A DNA stretch of 64,000 nucleotides, taken from HGM12587 sp964602445. Lineage in GTDB: Bacteria > Bacillota > Clostridia > Lachnospirales > Lachnospiraceae. The notes beneath the pieces are model-generated. The model did no database searches, was not told the origin of the DNA, and saw nothing but the letters and a program-made list of their open reading frames with translations. The DNA lies in assembly GCA_964602445.1 (NCBI GenBank), contig CAZRQV010000006.1, forward strand, positions 9,314-73,313, read 5' to 3'. The position numbers and the translations under genes are program-made. Positions 6,821-16,001 of this stretch are shown here, piece by piece. The first letter of the stretch is position 1. Each line of letters begins with the position of its first letter.

Positions 6821-9800
6821 ATGAGAGGGAAATTAGGAAAAACCATGAAACGTTCTCTGTGTTATGCATTATCACTGGGAATGATCGGTGGATGTATGCT
6901 TCCGGCGCAGGCAGCGTCAAAAACAGCAGATGCAAAGCTGATCGCATACTATGATTTCGAAAATGCTTCGGGAACAAAAGTACCGAATCTGGTTGGTGGA
7001 GACAGTTATGAAGGAGTTCTTCACGGAGCAGGTGCAGCAATCACAGAGGAAGGGGTTTTAGGAAAATCTTTAAATTTGAATGGTTCAGAAGTTAGCTGGA
7101 TGCAGATCGATGACATTGTCAATACAGCTGCCACCAGCTATTCTTTTTCTCTGTGGTATCAATACGATACTTCGGTAAACAGAGGAAATAAAAGAGTCGT
7201 TCTCTTACAGCAGAATGGCGGCGGACGTACGTTGCTGACCCTTCAGGCGAACAATCAGTATCATACTTATGTAAACTCAACAGACATTACTGGGACAACC
7301 GCGATCAATCCGGAACAATGGCAGCATGTAACTTTTGTCAGCAATGCAGAGACGAAAGAAGTGACCTGGTATGTTAATGGAGAGCTGGATTCTACCCAGG
7401 CCGGAGGCAACGGTTCTGTCAATGAATTGACGGATCTGCTGGTCGGATGTCATAAAAACGGACAGGATGATCCCATGTATCTGAGAGGTCTGGTGGATGA
7501 AATCAAGATTTATGAAGGGGTTGTGACCGCAGAAGAAGCGAAGGCAATCTATGAAGAAAAAGCAGACTTAATCAGGGAAGATGAGAAGGAGCCGGAAGAT
7601 GGAGATTGGGACAAGATCGTATTGACTGCAGATCCGAAATCTGTGGAAAGAACGATTGATGACAGCATTTTCGGTATCAATCATCGTTATGCATTCAATG
7701 GATACGGTTCTTTTGATTCCTATTTAATGGAAGTAAAAGATGAATTCAAAGAATTGTATGAAGAAGCCGGATTTGGATCGATTCGTTATCCGGGCGGAAC
7801 GATTTCCAACTTATTTAACTGGAAAACAACGCTGGATTCTGTAGGAAGAAAGAAACAGATCCATGGATTTTATAATAATGCCGGTCAGGGCGGAATTGAA
7901 CCGAATTTCGGAATTAAAGAAATTGCTGATTTTGCAGATGAAGTAAATTCAGAGATCGTATATGTGTATAGTCTTGGCCGCGGAAGTGTACAGGATGCGG
8001 AAGATCTGATCGAATACCTGAATGCAGAAGTGGGAACCAATCCAAACGGCGGCATTGATTGGGCAGCGGTTCGAAGTGAAAACGGACATCCGGAACCATA
8101 TCATGTCAGATATTTTGAGATTGGAAATGAAATGCAGCAGGTTTATGCAGACGGAACCAGTTCTCAGGGGTATTGGCTTCACGGAATGACAGATTCTGAA
8201 ACCGGCTATATTGAAGGCGGTACTGCCAAATTTACCAATCAGTATGCAGTCTGTGAAGAAGACTGGAACCAGCAGGCATCAAAAAGTGATGGAAGTGCCA
8301 ATCTGGTACGCTATATGCGCTATGCCAACACCAATCCGAAAACATATAATGCAGAAGGAAAGATTGTGGACGATGACAGCTTTGAAGCAGTCGTGAAAGG
8401 CAGTGTATCTGTTTTTGTAGGAAGTGAAAAATGGGAGATTGTAGACAGTTTGGAAGAATCTTCCCCGACAGATCGCCATGTAGTCGTTGATTATGCCACC
8501 GGTGCATTGAAATTTGGTGATGGTGTGCACGGTGCGATCCCGGCAGCCGGACAGCAGATCAATGTATCTTATTCGGTGGAACGTGACGGATTTGTAGCAA
8601 TCTCAAAAGCAATCAAAGAAACAACAGAAAAGATCAATCAGGCAAATACAGAAAATGGAGTAACTGAAACACAGGAAGCCTATGTATACAGCAGTTATGA
8701 AACCTCAGGATTCATCAGCAAAATGTCCAGAGGCGGTTATGATCAGTGGTATGACGGTCTGACGATCCATCCATATTCAGGAACACCAAGCGGATCCGGC
8801 AGCAGTTTTTATGATAGTGCCATGTCTCTGGCAGAAAGTGCCGGAATCCAGAAAGTAAAGAATTATGTCAATATGCTTCCGGAAGGAAAAGTACCGGTGA
8901 TTTCCGAATATGGTATTTTCCGTTCCACAGATTCTCTGGTTCGTTCCCAGACTCATGCAATCTATATTGCAAAAGTACTGATGGAATATGTACGTCTGGG
9001 AAGTCCGTATATTCAGAAACATTGTCTGATCGACTGGTATAGTTCCGGTGCAGATTCCTTAGGGCCGACACAGCAGGCGGTCATTCAGGCAGTAGCACAA
9101 AACGGTGCCAGCACAGCGACAGGAGAAGGGGATTTTGTATTTTTTGCAACACCTTCTGCAAGAGTATTCCAGATGCTGAACAGTTCTTTCGGAACAGAGA
9201 TCCTGACCGGAGAATTCAGTACGGCGGAAAAATTAAATAATGGGGTACAGGCTTATTCTGCACTGGTAAGCAAAGATGATTATGACAATTATTATGCAGC
9301 CATTGTAAACGTAGACAGAGAACATGGAAAGACCATGGAATTTAACGTAAAAGGCATGGATCTGACAGGAAAAGAAGTGAAAATCCAGCTGCTTTCCAGT
9401 AGTTCCTTTGCAGATGAAAATACATTGGAACAACCGGAAAAAGTACATGTGGAAACAACCCGTCTGGTCAGCGAAGGAAACGGCGTTGAGATTCAGATTC
9501 CGAAACATTCCTTTGCAGTTGTGAAAGTGTCTGCGGGAGTAGATAAAACAGAATTAGAAAAAGTGATCAAAGAAGCCGCTTCTTTGAAAGAAGAGGATTA
9601 TACTGCAGAAAGCTGGAAACAGGCAGAGTTAGAATCCGCACTGAAACAGGCAGAAGCAGTTTTAAAAGATCAGGATGCGGAAAAAGAAACCGTCGATGCA
9701 GCGGCAGCAGCACTTGGTGCAGCAGTGGAAAAACTGGAAATGATCACTGCTGATAAAGCAGCGTTAAGTAAAAAACTGGAAGAAACAGAAGAACTGCTGG

Positions 9801-11314
9801 CTGAAAACTATACCGGAGAAAGCTGGTCAGCGTTCCAGAAAGTCCTTGCGGCAGCAAAAAATGTAATGACAAAAGAAAATGCGTCTCAGAAGATTGTAGA
9901 TAAAGTACTGGCAGATCTGACAGAAGCTATGGATGCTTTACGTGCAGTCATTCCAACCAAAGAGATGACTGCAACCGCAGGAGATTTCCAGAGCGGTGAA
10001 GGTCCGGAAAATGTATTAGACGGCAATGCAGGAACGGTATGGCATACCAACTGGTATGCAGGCGAAGATCATACGAATCATTGGCTGCAGCTGGAATTAT
10101 CGGATGTTTATACAGTAGACAGTTTCCTGTATCAGCCGCGTCAGAGCGGAACCAATGGAATCATTACCAAATATGAGATTTACACAAGTCTTGACGGCAG
10201 CAGCTGGGAAAAAGCAGCAGAAGGAAGCTGGGCAGGAAATGCATCCTGGAAAACAGCAGAATTCGAACCGACAGAAGCAAAATATGTAAAACTTGTTACT
10301 GTAGAAGCAATCTCAGATCAGTCCATCGTATTTGCAAGTGCCGCAGAAGTACGTCTGACCGGTGTGAAATACGAAGAACCGGTAACACCGCCGGTTGATG
10401 AAGAAAAAGTAACCAGACTTTCCGGATCCTCCCGATATGAGACCGGAATTGCGGCCGCAGATCAATTAAAAGAAGTGCTTGGAATTGATCAATTTGAAAC
10501 TGTGATCATTGCAACAGGAAAAAATTATGCAGATGCGCTTTCCGGAAGTTATCTTGCAGCAGTGAAGCAGGCTCCAATCCTTTTGACCAATGGAGAAAAA
10601 CAGAATGTAGCAGCACTGCATGCCTATATTAAGGAAAATGTAAAAGAAGGAGCAGAACTTTATATTCTGGGCGGTACCGCAGCCGTACCGGAACAGGTGG
10701 GGATTCTGGAAGGATATACAGTAAACAGACTTTCCGGATCGACAAGATATGAAACCAACCTGGCAATTCTTGCAGAAGCAGGATATGAAGGTCAGGAAGA
10801 ACTTCTTGCAGCAACCGGAAAAACTTTTGCAGACAGTTTATCTGCATCTGCAGCCGCAAGACCAATCCTGCTGGTAAAACCGGAAACAGAGTTAAATGAT
10901 GCACAGAAGAATGTTGCTGAAAACTTCTCAAAGATTTATGTGATCGGCGGAACCGGAGCTGTTTCAGAAGCTGCGGAAGCAGAATTGGCAGTCTATGGTA
11001 CTGTGACAAGATTGTCTGGTACAGACAGATATAAAACTTCGGTGAAGGTTGCAGAAACGTTCTTTGCAGATCCGAAAACAGTGGTAGTTGCTTATGGAAA
11101 GAACTATCCGGATGGATTATGCGGCGGAGCATTGGCAGCAGCATTAAATGCACCACTCATCTTAACCAGAGAGGGCAGTGAAGATGCTGCAGCGGCATAT
11201 GTGGCAGCCAACGGGGTAAAATCAGGTTATGTCCTTGGAGGAATCGGGGTACTGCCAGATGAAACCGTAGTCAAAGTATTTGCATTGGAAAGTGCAGCAG
11301 AGATTATAAAATAA
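6821..11314 (+). CDS. Secreted multidomain glycoside hydrolase with CWB2 cell-wall anchor
   Basis: A 1497-residue extracellular enzyme. Order: signal peptide (cleavage after PAQA, near residue 30); LamG-type concanavalin-like domain about 33-245; a clan GH-A-like (beta/alpha)8 catalytic region about 265-800 with proposed acid/base E437 in EIGNEMQ and nucleophile E696 in VISEYGIF; a beta domain to about 905; two FIVAR helical repeats 908-1044; an F5/8C (CBM32-like) domain 1046-1185; and three CWB2 repeats from about 1197, each opening with a RLSG...RYxT block. CWB2 binds secondary wall polymer. A separate FGDGVHG-type insert (about 524-590) splits the catalytic region. The family is not certain: it resembles GH51/GH39/GH79-type arabinofuranosidase or glycosidase barrels. 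Start at ATG 6821 (AAAGGGGGA upstream), not 6782. Confidence 0.85.
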   Translation: MRGKLGKTMKRSLCYALSLGMIGGCMLPAQAASKTADAKLIAYYDFENASGTKVPNLVGGDSYEGVLHGAGAAITEEGVLGKSLNLNGSEVSWMQIDDIVNTAATSYSFSLWYQYDTSVNRGNKRVVLLQQNGGGRTLLTLQANNQYHTYVNSTDITGTTAINPEQWQHVTFVSNAETKEVTWYVNGELDSTQAGGNGSVNELTDLLVGCHKNGQDDPMYLRGLVDEIKIYEGVVTAEEAKAIYEEKADLIREDEKEPEDGDWDKIVLTADPKSVERTIDDSIFGINHRYAFNGYGSFDSYLMEVKDEFKELYEEAGFGSIRYPGGTISNLFNWKTTLDSVGRKKQIHGFYNNAGQGGIEPNFGIKEIADFADEVNSEIVYVYSLGRGSVQDAEDLIEYLNAEVGTNPNGGIDWAAVRSENGHPEPYHVRYFEIGNEMQQVYADGTSSQGYWLHGMTDSETGYIEGGTAKFTNQYAVCEEDWNQQASKSDGSANLVRYMRYANTNPKTYNAEGKIVDDDSFEAVVKGSVSVFVGSEKWEIVDSLEESSPTDRHVVVDYATGALKFGDGVHGAIPAAGQQINVSYSVERDGFVAISKAIKETTEKINQANTENGVTETQEAYVYSSYETSGFISKMSRGGYDQWYDGLTIHPYSGTPSGSGSSFYDSAMSLAESAGIQKVKNYVNMLPEGKVPVISEYGIFRSTDSLVRSQTHAIYIAKVLMEYVRLGSPYIQKHCLIDWYSSGADSLGPTQQAVIQAVAQNGASTATGEGDFVFFATPSARVFQMLNSSFGTEILTGEFSTAEKLNNGVQAYSALVSKDDYDNYYAAIVNVDREHGKTMEFNVKGMDLTGKEVKIQLLSSSSFADENTLEQPEKVHVETTRLVSEGNGVEIQIPKHSFAVVKVSAGVDKTELEKVIKEAASLKEEDYTAESWKQAELESALKQAEAVLKDQDAEKETVDAAAAALGAAVEKLEMITADKAALSKKLEETEELLAENYTGESWSAFQKVLAAAKNVMTKENASQKIVDKVLADLTEAMDALRAVIPTKEMTATAGDFQSGEGPENVLDGNAGTVWHTNWYAGEDHTNHWLQLELSDVYTVDSFLYQPRQSGTNGIITKYEIYTSLDGSSWEKAAEGSWAGNASWKTAEFEPTEAKYVKLVTVEAISDQSIVFASAAEVRLTGVKYEEPVTPPVDEEKVTRLSGSSRYETGIAAADQLKEVLGIDQFETVIIATGKNYADALSGSYLAAVKQAPILLTNGEKQNVAALHAYIKENVKEGAELYILGGTAAVPEQVGILEGYTVNRLSGSTRYETNLAILAEAGYEGQEELLAATGKTFADSLSASAAARPILLVKPETELNDAQKNVAENFSKIYVIGGTGAVSEAAEAELAVYGTVTRLSGTDRYKTSVKVAETFFADPKTVVVAYGKNYPDGLCGGALAAALNAPLILTREGSEDAAAAYVAANGVKSGYVLGGIGVLPDETVVKVFALESAAEIIK

Positions 11315-11326
11315 CAGGATTTTAAA

Positions 11327-11357
11327 TGCGCCATGAAACAAAATGTTTCATGGCGCA
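11327..11357. terminator. Strong hairpin after the CWB2 glycosidase
   Basis: TGCGCCATGAAAC pairs with GTTTCATGGCGCA around an AAAAT loop. It is 13 bp after the stop codon. There is no T run on the plus strand, so it may act as a processing or stability hairpin as well as a weak terminator. Confidence 0.6.
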
Positions 11358-11379
11358 AAAAGATCAAAAATAGAATCAT

Positions 11380-11417
11380 GGAAAAAGAAAGAGCCGAATT
11401 GTTACAATTCGGCTCTT
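11380..11417 (-). terminator. Intrinsic terminator of the CofE-like gene
   Basis: AGAGCCGAATTG TTA CAATTCGGCTCT, read on the minus strand, is followed by TTTCTTTTT. It ends minus-strand transcription just past the CofE-like gene. Confidence 0.85.
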
Positions 11418-11437
11418 GGCATAAAATCTTTGAAAGA

Positions 11438-12631
11438 TTAATCTGTTGTATAGTTATCAAAATATCCCTGGATCAGGATGATCGGAGTACCTTTATCTCC
11501 GGAACCGGAAGTCAGGTCACATAAAGAACCAAGAAGGTCTGTCAGCTGTCTAGGAGTTGTACCCTGAGAAGCCATGCTTCCTACTAAGTTATCCTGTTTT
11601 GCTTTGATGCTGTTAGAGATTGCTTCTTTTAATTCAACACCGCTTAAGTTTGCAAAATCATTATCTGCAAGATATTTTAATTTTAATTCGTTTGGAGTAC
11701 CGATGAGTCCGTCTGTAAATGCCGGAGAAACAACAGGGTCAGCAAGTTCCCAGATTTTACCCTGTGGATCTTTGAATGCACCGTCACCGTATACCATAAC
11801 TTCGATCAGTTTTCCTGTCTTTTCCAGAAGAGAAGACTGAATATCAAGAACAAGGTCTTTGCATTCATTTGGGAAAAGTTTGATCTTGTCTTCTGTCGCT
11901 TTATTAGATCCTAAAAGACCGTATTTTGTGTTATAACCACTGCCGTCTACAGGAGCGTTCATAATGTCATCCAGACCGAGAACTACTTTTGCTCCGGCTG
12001 CTTTTAAGATACGTTTGGTACGTACTCTTGTGTGAATATCACAGTTGATCACACAGTCTGTGTAGTTTAAGATTGTTTTTGCCTGATTTGCAAATACGAT
12101 TTCTACATCTGCACCGGCTTCACGGATAATGCCTGCGTAGTAATCTACATAATCTACACCTGTAAATTCGTGTTTGTTTTCACCGAAAAGTTCACGATAT
12201 TTTTCTAATGATAAAACATCGGAGTAAGGATTGATTCCTGCGTCATCTAACTGGTCGTAAGTAAGTAATGCATTACCTACTTCGTCGCTTGGGTAGCTGA
12301 GCATAAGAACGACTTTCTTACATCCCATTGCAATACCCTTTAAGTTGATCGCAAAACGGTTTCTGGAGAGGATTGGGAAAATAACACCAACAGTCTCACC
12401 ACCTGTTTTTGCTTTTACATCTGCAGCAATTGCTTCAACTGTAGCGTAATTACCCTGTGCACGAGCTACGATAGATTCTGTAATACCGATCACGTCACGG
12501 TTTCTCAGTTCAAATCCTTCGCTTTCTGCTGCTTCAATTACACTGTTTACTACGATATCAACAAGGTTGTCTCCCTCACGAATAATAGGGCAGCGAACAC
12601 CTCTAGATACAGTACCGATTTTTCTTTCCAT
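11438..12631 (-). CDS. Coenzyme F420-0:L-glutamate ligase-like protein (CofE family)
   Basis: 397 residues with the N-terminal block VRCPIIREGDNLVDIV and the GITESIVARAQGN stretch characteristic of CofE-like proteins. In methanogens and actinobacteria CofE adds glutamate to F420-0. Clostridial hosts of this type are not known to make F420, so the true substrate here is probably different and the name is a family label only. The start is set at ATG 12631, where AAAGGTGGG lies upstream and homologues begin MERK-IGT; the longer frame to 12697 adds an atypical 22-residue leader. It is a single-gene unit, convergent with the preceding glycosidase. Confidence 0.8.
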   Translation of the reverse strand: MERKIGTVSRGVRCPIIREGDNLVDIVVNSVIEAAESEGFELRNRDVIGITESIVARAQGNYATVEAIAADVKAKTGGETVGVIFPILSRNRFAINLKGIAMGCKKVVLMLSYPSDEVGNALLTYDQLDDAGINPYSDVLSLEKYRELFGENKHEFTGVDYVDYYAGIIREAGADVEIVFANQAKTILNYTDCVINCDIHTRVRTKRILKAAGAKVVLGLDDIMNAPVDGSGYNTKYGLLGSNKATEDKIKLFPNECKDLVLDIQSSLLEKTGKLIEVMVYGDGAFKDPQGKIWELADPVVSPAFTDGLIGTPNELKLKYLADNDFANLSGVELKEAISNSIKAKQDNLVGSMASQGTTPRQLTDLLGSLCDLTSGSGDKGTPIILIQGYFDNYTTD

Positions 12632-12809
12632 ACATTTGTCCCACCTTTGGTAATTTAAATACATCTGTAACTGTTCATAATCCTCACAGTTATTCACATC
12701 TATTACTATATCATATTTTCCACAAAAATAAATTCATTATTCTTACTAAAACGAATCATTTTTATAAATTTGCCTTATAAAATATCCTTTTGCAGATTTC
12801 TTTTATAAG

Positions 12810-12822
12810 TTGCATCATGCAA
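12810..12822. promoter_or_regulatory. Palindrome in the CofE-like / lacI intergenic region
   Basis: TTGCAT C ATGCAA, a perfect 13-bp inverted repeat, sits between two divergently transcribed genes (247-bp gap). It is a possible operator; no regulator can be assigned. Confidence 0.35.
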
Positions 12823-12909
12823 TCTTGCGGATTCTGTATTTTGTAAATTCGTCGTGAAACGCAGAAGATTTTATTTGCCTATTTTTATGTGATAGCATAA
12901 AATGGTTCA

Positions 12910-12928
12910 TAAGAAATCGATTTCACAT
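12910..12928. promoter_or_regulatory. Operator upstream of the sucrose repressor gene
   Basis: GAAATCGATTTC (12913-12924) is a perfect palindrome with the central CG of LacI-family sites. Read on the minus strand it gives TGTGAAATCGATTTCTTA, alignable with the two operators ahead of the PTS gene. It starts 33 bp before the repressor ATG, suggesting autoregulation. It also fits the cre consensus with one mismatch, so CcpA may bind here. Confidence 0.6.
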
Positions 12929-12944
12929 GAAAGAGGAATAACAT

Positions 12945-13937
12945 ATGACGATCAATGAAATTGCAAAACTGGCGGGGGTTTCCAGAGCCACAGTTTCAAG
13001 ATATTTAAATGAAGGGTATGTAAGTGCGGAGAAGCGGGAAGCCATTAGAAAAGTAATCGAAGAAACCGGATATGAGCCATCGGTTCAGGCACAGAATCTG
13101 AGAAAAAAAGTAACCAGACTGATCGGTGTGATCATACCAAGGATCCAGTCGGATTCCGTCAGCCGGATGGTGGCGGGGATCAGCAGTGTTCTTTCGGAAG
13201 CCGGATATCAGCTTTTGCTGGCCAATACCCAGAATGATATCGAGGAAGAATTAAAATATCTGAAAGTATTCGGTAAAAATCAGGTAGACGGGATCATTAT
13301 CATGGGAACGGTATTTTCGAAAACACATTTTCAATTAATGCAGGAAGCGGAAGTGCCGATCGTGGTAGCAGGACAGCAGTTAGAGGATTATACCTGTGTT
13401 TATCAGGATGATTATCAGGCGGCAAAAGAAGTAACCAGAGCACTTTTGAAAAACGGAAGAAAGATCGGCTATATCGGTGTCACGGAAAAAGATAAAGCGG
13501 CAGGTGCAAGCAGACGCGCCGGTTTTTTAGCTGCTCTTCAGGAAGAACAGGTACAGATTTCGGAAAATGAAATGCAGACGGCAGAGTTTAGTGTTGCATC
13601 CGGATATGAAAAAGCGAAACAGTTACTGGAACAGTTACCGGATACAGATGCGATTTTCTGTGCAACAGATTCTATTGCAGTAGGTGCACTGAAATATCTG
13701 CATGAAAAAAAGATTGCCGTACCGGAGCAGGTGCAGCTGATGGGATTTGGCGATACAGAAATCGGCAGTGTGGTAACTCCTTCCATTGCGACGGTACACT
13801 ATTTTTATAAGACCACCGGTATGGAAGCGGCGAAACTTTTGCTGGAAATTATTGACAGCGGAAGAGACTTTAAGAAAACAGTAAAAATGGGATTTGAACT
13901 GAAAAAACAGGGATCTTTGCGGGAAAGCGGGCTGTAA
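12945..13937 (+). CDS. scrR: LacI-family sucrose operon repressor (ScrR-like)
   Basis: 330 residues. The N-terminal helix-turn-helix TINEIAKLAGVSRATVSRYL and hinge region with an LRKK stretch are followed by a periplasmic-binding-protein-like effector domain, including GVIIP, VDGIIIMG, AIFCATDSIAVGAL and VQLMGFGD. It lies directly upstream of the sucrose PTS operon on the same strand, with matching operators in front of both its own gene and the PTS gene. The inducer is likely sucrose-6-phosphate or fructose-derived. The start has an AAAGAGGA ribosome binding site. The assignment to sucrose comes from the neighbours. Confidence 0.88.
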   Translation: MTINEIAKLAGVSRATVSRYLNEGYVSAEKREAIRKVIEETGYEPSVQAQNLRKKVTRLIGVIIPRIQSDSVSRMVAGISSVLSEAGYQLLLANTQNDIEEELKYLKVFGKNQVDGIIIMGTVFSKTHFQLMQEAEVPIVVAGQQLEDYTCVYQDDYQAAKEVTRALLKNGRKIGYIGVTEKDKAAGASRRAGFLAALQEEQVQISENEMQTAEFSVASGYEKAKQLLEQLPDTDAIFCATDSIAVGALKYLHEKKIAVPEQVQLMGFGDTEIGSVVTPSIATVHYFYKTTGMEAAKLLLEIIDSGRDFKKTVKMGFELKKQGSLRESGL

Positions 13938-13986
13938 TTGGTTATTTTTTACAAAAAGACAGGGCAATCTTCGTGACTATTCACTG

Positions 13987-14143
13987 TTTACAGTTGGCAG
14001 AAGTTTTTTTATAATGTGATTATGAAATATGAGAACGATTCCACAAGAAGAGAGCAAAAAGTAAAACACAGGAAAGGAAATCTTCCGAATATTTCAAAAA
14101 ACAAGTTATATTTTTTTATATCCGATGTGAGAACGATTACACA
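13987..14143 (+). promoter_or_regulatory. Promoter and twin ScrR operators of the sucrose operon
   Basis: TTTACA (13987-13992) and a consensus TATAAT (14010-14015) are separated by exactly 17 bp. Operator 1, TATGAGAACGATTCCACA, covers 14028-14045, right at and after the expected start of transcription. Operator 2, TGTGAGAACGATTACACA, at 14126-14143 lies 98 bp further on, just before the ribosome binding site. The two share the AGAACGATT core. This is a typical LacI-family arrangement in which a looped repressor could hold both sites. Confidence 0.82.
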
Positions 14144-14159
14144 TGAGAAGGGAGAAACC

Positions 14160-15968
14160 ATGGATTACAGAGAATCAGCAAAACAAGTATTGGAAGCTGT
14201 GGGCGGAAAAGAAAATATTGTATCCGCAGCGCATTGTGCCACCAGATTGCGACTGGTGATCGCAGAGAATCAGAAACTGAACAAAGAAAAAGCAGAAAAC
14301 GCAGAGGGAGTGAAAGGAATTTTCGAGGCCTCCGGACAGGTTCAGATTATTTTTGGTACGGGTGTGGTCAATAAAGTGTATGACGAATTTATCCGTCTTG
14401 CAGGAATCACGGAAGCAAACAAAGAGGAAGTAAAAAAAGCAGCTGCAGGAAAGCAGAACATTTTTAAGAGAGGAATCAAAACCTTAGGTGACATTTTCGT
14501 GCCGATCATTCCGGCCATCGTTGCCAGCGGACTTTTGATGGGACTTTTGGAAGGTTTCTGTAACGTATGGCCCCAGATGGCACAGTCAGGAACTTATACG
14601 ATCATTCATCTGTTCAGTAATGCAGCATTTGTATATCTTCCAATCCTGATTGCTGTTTCCGCAGCAAAAACCTTTGGAGGAAATCAGTTCTTAGGTGCAG
14701 TGATGGGTATGATCATGATTCATTCTGATCTTTTGAATGCATGGTCTGTATCCGGTATGGCAGCAGCAGAAATCCCGACCGCGTCTGTTTGGTTTGGATT
14801 GTATGATATCCAGCTGGTGGGCTATCAGGGACACGTAATCCCGGTGATCATTGCAGTATGGCTCATGTCTGTGATTGAAAAGAAACTGCATAAGATCGTT
14901 CCTGAAATTATCGATCTGTTTGTAACACCGTTAGTAACCGTCCTGATCACAGGATATGTAACACTGACTGCGATCGGTCCTGTATTTTCTACGGTGGAAA
15001 ACTGGGTGTTAGGTGCAGCCGTTGGTCTGATCACACTTCCTTTTGGAATCGGTTCCGCAATCGCAGGTGCTTTTTATGCACCGACTGTCGTTGCAGGACT
15101 TCATCATATGTATAACGCTTTAGAAGCAGGATTATTAAGTCAGAATGGGATCAATACATGGATGCCGATCGCAACAGCAGCAAACGTAGCACAGGGTGCC
15201 GCAGCATTGGCAGTTGCAGTGAAGACTAAGAATGCGAAAACAAAATCAATGGCATTTCCGGCATCTTTATCCGCGTTTTTGGGAATTACGGAACCGGCCA
15301 TTTTCGGTGTCAATATCCGCTATATGAAACCATTTATTGCAGGCTGTGTAGGCGGTGCCTGCGGCGGACTTCTTTCAGGAATCTTCCAGATCGGAGCCAG
15401 CGCTTATGGCATTACAGGTATCTTTGGTTTCCTGATCACAACAGGTCATACATTCGCATACGCATTGGAAATGATCGTTTCTGCAGCAGTTGCGTTCGGA
15501 TTATGCTGGATTCTGTATCGTGAAAAAGAAACACCGGTACAGAAAGAAAAAGAATCTTTGAGCATCGAAACGAAGGCAGAAGAAAAAGAGATCAGTGCTC
15601 CGGTTGCAGGAACTGTGATTCCGCTGGCAGAAGTGCAGGATGAAATCTTCGCAGGGGAAGTTCTGGGAAAAGGCTTTGCAGTAGTTCCGGAAGAAGGAAA
15701 AGTATATGCACCATTTGACGGAACCGTAGCTATGATCGCAGATACCAAACATGCCATTGGACTGAGCAGTGAGAATGGAGTCGACCTTTTGATCCATGTT
15801 GGATTAAACACCGTAGAGTTAAACGGTAAAGGATTTACGGTATATGCAAACCAGGGACAGCAGATCAAAAAAGGACAGCTGTTAATGGAATTTGATCTGG
15901 AGCAGATCAAAGCAGCCGGTTATGATGTGACGATCCCGGTAATCGTTACCAATGGAATCGAGGAATAG
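14160..15968 (+). CDS. scrA: Sucrose-specific PTS enzyme EIIBCA
   Basis: Takes up sucrose and phosphorylates it to sucrose-6-phosphate. The 602-residue protein combines EIIB (1-90, phosphocysteine C26 in AAHCATRLRLV), the membrane EIIC domain (about 100-440, about ten hydrophobic segments, with GITEPAIFGVN) and a C-terminal EIIA of the glucose type (about 465-602, phosphohistidine H546 in LLIHVGLNTV). The fused EIIA means no separate EIIA-Glc is needed. Start at ATG 14160 behind GAAGGGAGAA; the longer open frame to 14016 would read through operator 2. First structural gene of the scrAB-K operon; 33 bp to the next gene. Confidence 0.93.
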   Translation: MDYRESAKQVLEAVGGKENIVSAAHCATRLRLVIAENQKLNKEKAENAEGVKGIFEASGQVQIIFGTGVVNKVYDEFIRLAGITEANKEEVKKAAAGKQNIFKRGIKTLGDIFVPIIPAIVASGLLMGLLEGFCNVWPQMAQSGTYTIIHLFSNAAFVYLPILIAVSAAKTFGGNQFLGAVMGMIMIHSDLLNAWSVSGMAAAEIPTASVWFGLYDIQLVGYQGHVIPVIIAVWLMSVIEKKLHKIVPEIIDLFVTPLVTVLITGYVTLTAIGPVFSTVENWVLGAAVGLITLPFGIGSAIAGAFYAPTVVAGLHHMYNALEAGLLSQNGINTWMPIATAANVAQGAAALAVAVKTKNAKTKSMAFPASLSAFLGITEPAIFGVNIRYMKPFIAGCVGGACGGLLSGIFQIGASAYGITGIFGFLITTGHTFAYALEMIVSAAVAFGLCWILYREKETPVQKEKESLSIETKAEEKEISAPVAGTVIPLAEVQDEIFAGEVLGKGFAVVPEEGKVYAPFDGTVAMIADTKHAIGLSSENGVDLLIHVGLNTVELNGKGFTVYANQGQQIKKGQLLMEFDLEQIKAAGYDVTIPVIVTNGIEE

Positions 15969-16001
15969 AAGTGATCAAAGTAGGTTCTGGAAAGGATTTT
16001 T

